This document shows positions 56,475 to 56,499 of a stretch of DNA of 56,499 nucleotides, piece by piece. The first letter of the stretch is position 1. The number at the start of each line of letters is the position of its first letter. The translations under genes were made by a program, and so were the position numbers. Under the pieces are notes generated by a model. It was not told the origin of the DNA. It saw only the letters and a list, made by a program, of their open reading frames with translations, and did not search any database. The stretch comes from Sporolactobacillus sp. STSJ-5 (lineage in GTDB: Bacteria; Bacillota; Bacilli; Bacillales; Sporolactobacillaceae): assembly GCF_024385605.1 (NCBI RefSeq), contig NZ_JANFOJ010000020.1, forward strand, positions 1 to 56,499, read 5' to 3'.

Positions 56475-56499
56475 ATTCAAGTCGCTTCAAGAGCGACTG

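Overview
The window is a core-chromosome segment of a low-to-mid GC, endospore-forming Firmicute of the order Bacillales. Gene content and order follow the origin-proximal Bacillus subtilis block running from csfB to lysS and the rRNA operon next to it. Sporulation genes (gin/csfB, yabG, sspF, spoVG, spoVT, yabP, yabQ, spoIIE) show that it sporulates. A Sporolactobacillaceae-like member is my guess from the many lost accessory genes and the degenerate intergenic repeats, but the sequence alone does not prove it.

Layout. 1-1534: a minus-strand circularly permuted ATP-grasp gene whose 3' end has been tandemly duplicated in 56-bp steps. 2089-2340: gin. 2674-8872: an inserted signalling cassette with two tandem ComP-like sensor kinases, a ComA-like response regulator, an array of ComA-box-like dyads, a VanZ-like membrane protein and a 54-residue two-helix membrane protein. 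It replaces the xpaC-yaaN region expected between csfB and yaaO. 9001-16154: yaaO-tmk-darA-yaaR-holB-ricT-yabA-trmN6-yazA-rsmI. 16365-20687: metG-tatD-rnmV-rsmA. 21469-25681: yabG, veg, sspF, ispE, purR, spoVG. 26022-33920: glmU (C-terminally truncated), prs, rplY/ctc, pth, mfd, spoVT. 34720-43625: yabM, HU, rqcP, yabP, yabQ, divIC, yabR, spoIIE, yabS, yabT. 43685-50798: tilS, hpt, ftsH, coaX, hslO, cysK. 51220-55890: folP, a folB-folK fusion, yazB, dusB, lysS. 55946-56499: a non-coding stretch ending in three consecutive sigma-A promoters and the first hairpin of an rRNA operon leader.

How the genes work together. Most are housekeeping: DNA replication (tmk, holB, yabA), tRNA/rRNA maturation (trmN6, rsmI, rnmV, rsmA, tilS, dusB), translation and ribosome rescue (metG, lysS, pth, rplY, rqcP), precursors (ispE, glmU, prs, hpt, coaX, cysK, folP, folBK), repair (mfd), stress/proteostasis (ftsH, hslO) and forespore or mother-cell development. 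Compared with B. subtilis the block lacks abrB, yabE, ridA, fin, yabN/mazG, pabB-pabA-pabC and the yacD foldase. Several of those gaps are occupied by mosaics of intergenic repeats (families A, B, C and D below).

Most notable observations: (i) the dual-kinase ComP/ComA-like module with an adjacent, helically phased operator array in front of a VanZ-like gene and a micro-protein; (ii) a GlmU that ends before the acetyltransferase active site, with a frameshifted remnant behind it; (iii) a mosaic of four repeat families in the intergenic gaps; (iv) a lysS promoter followed at once by a terminator-like hairpin.
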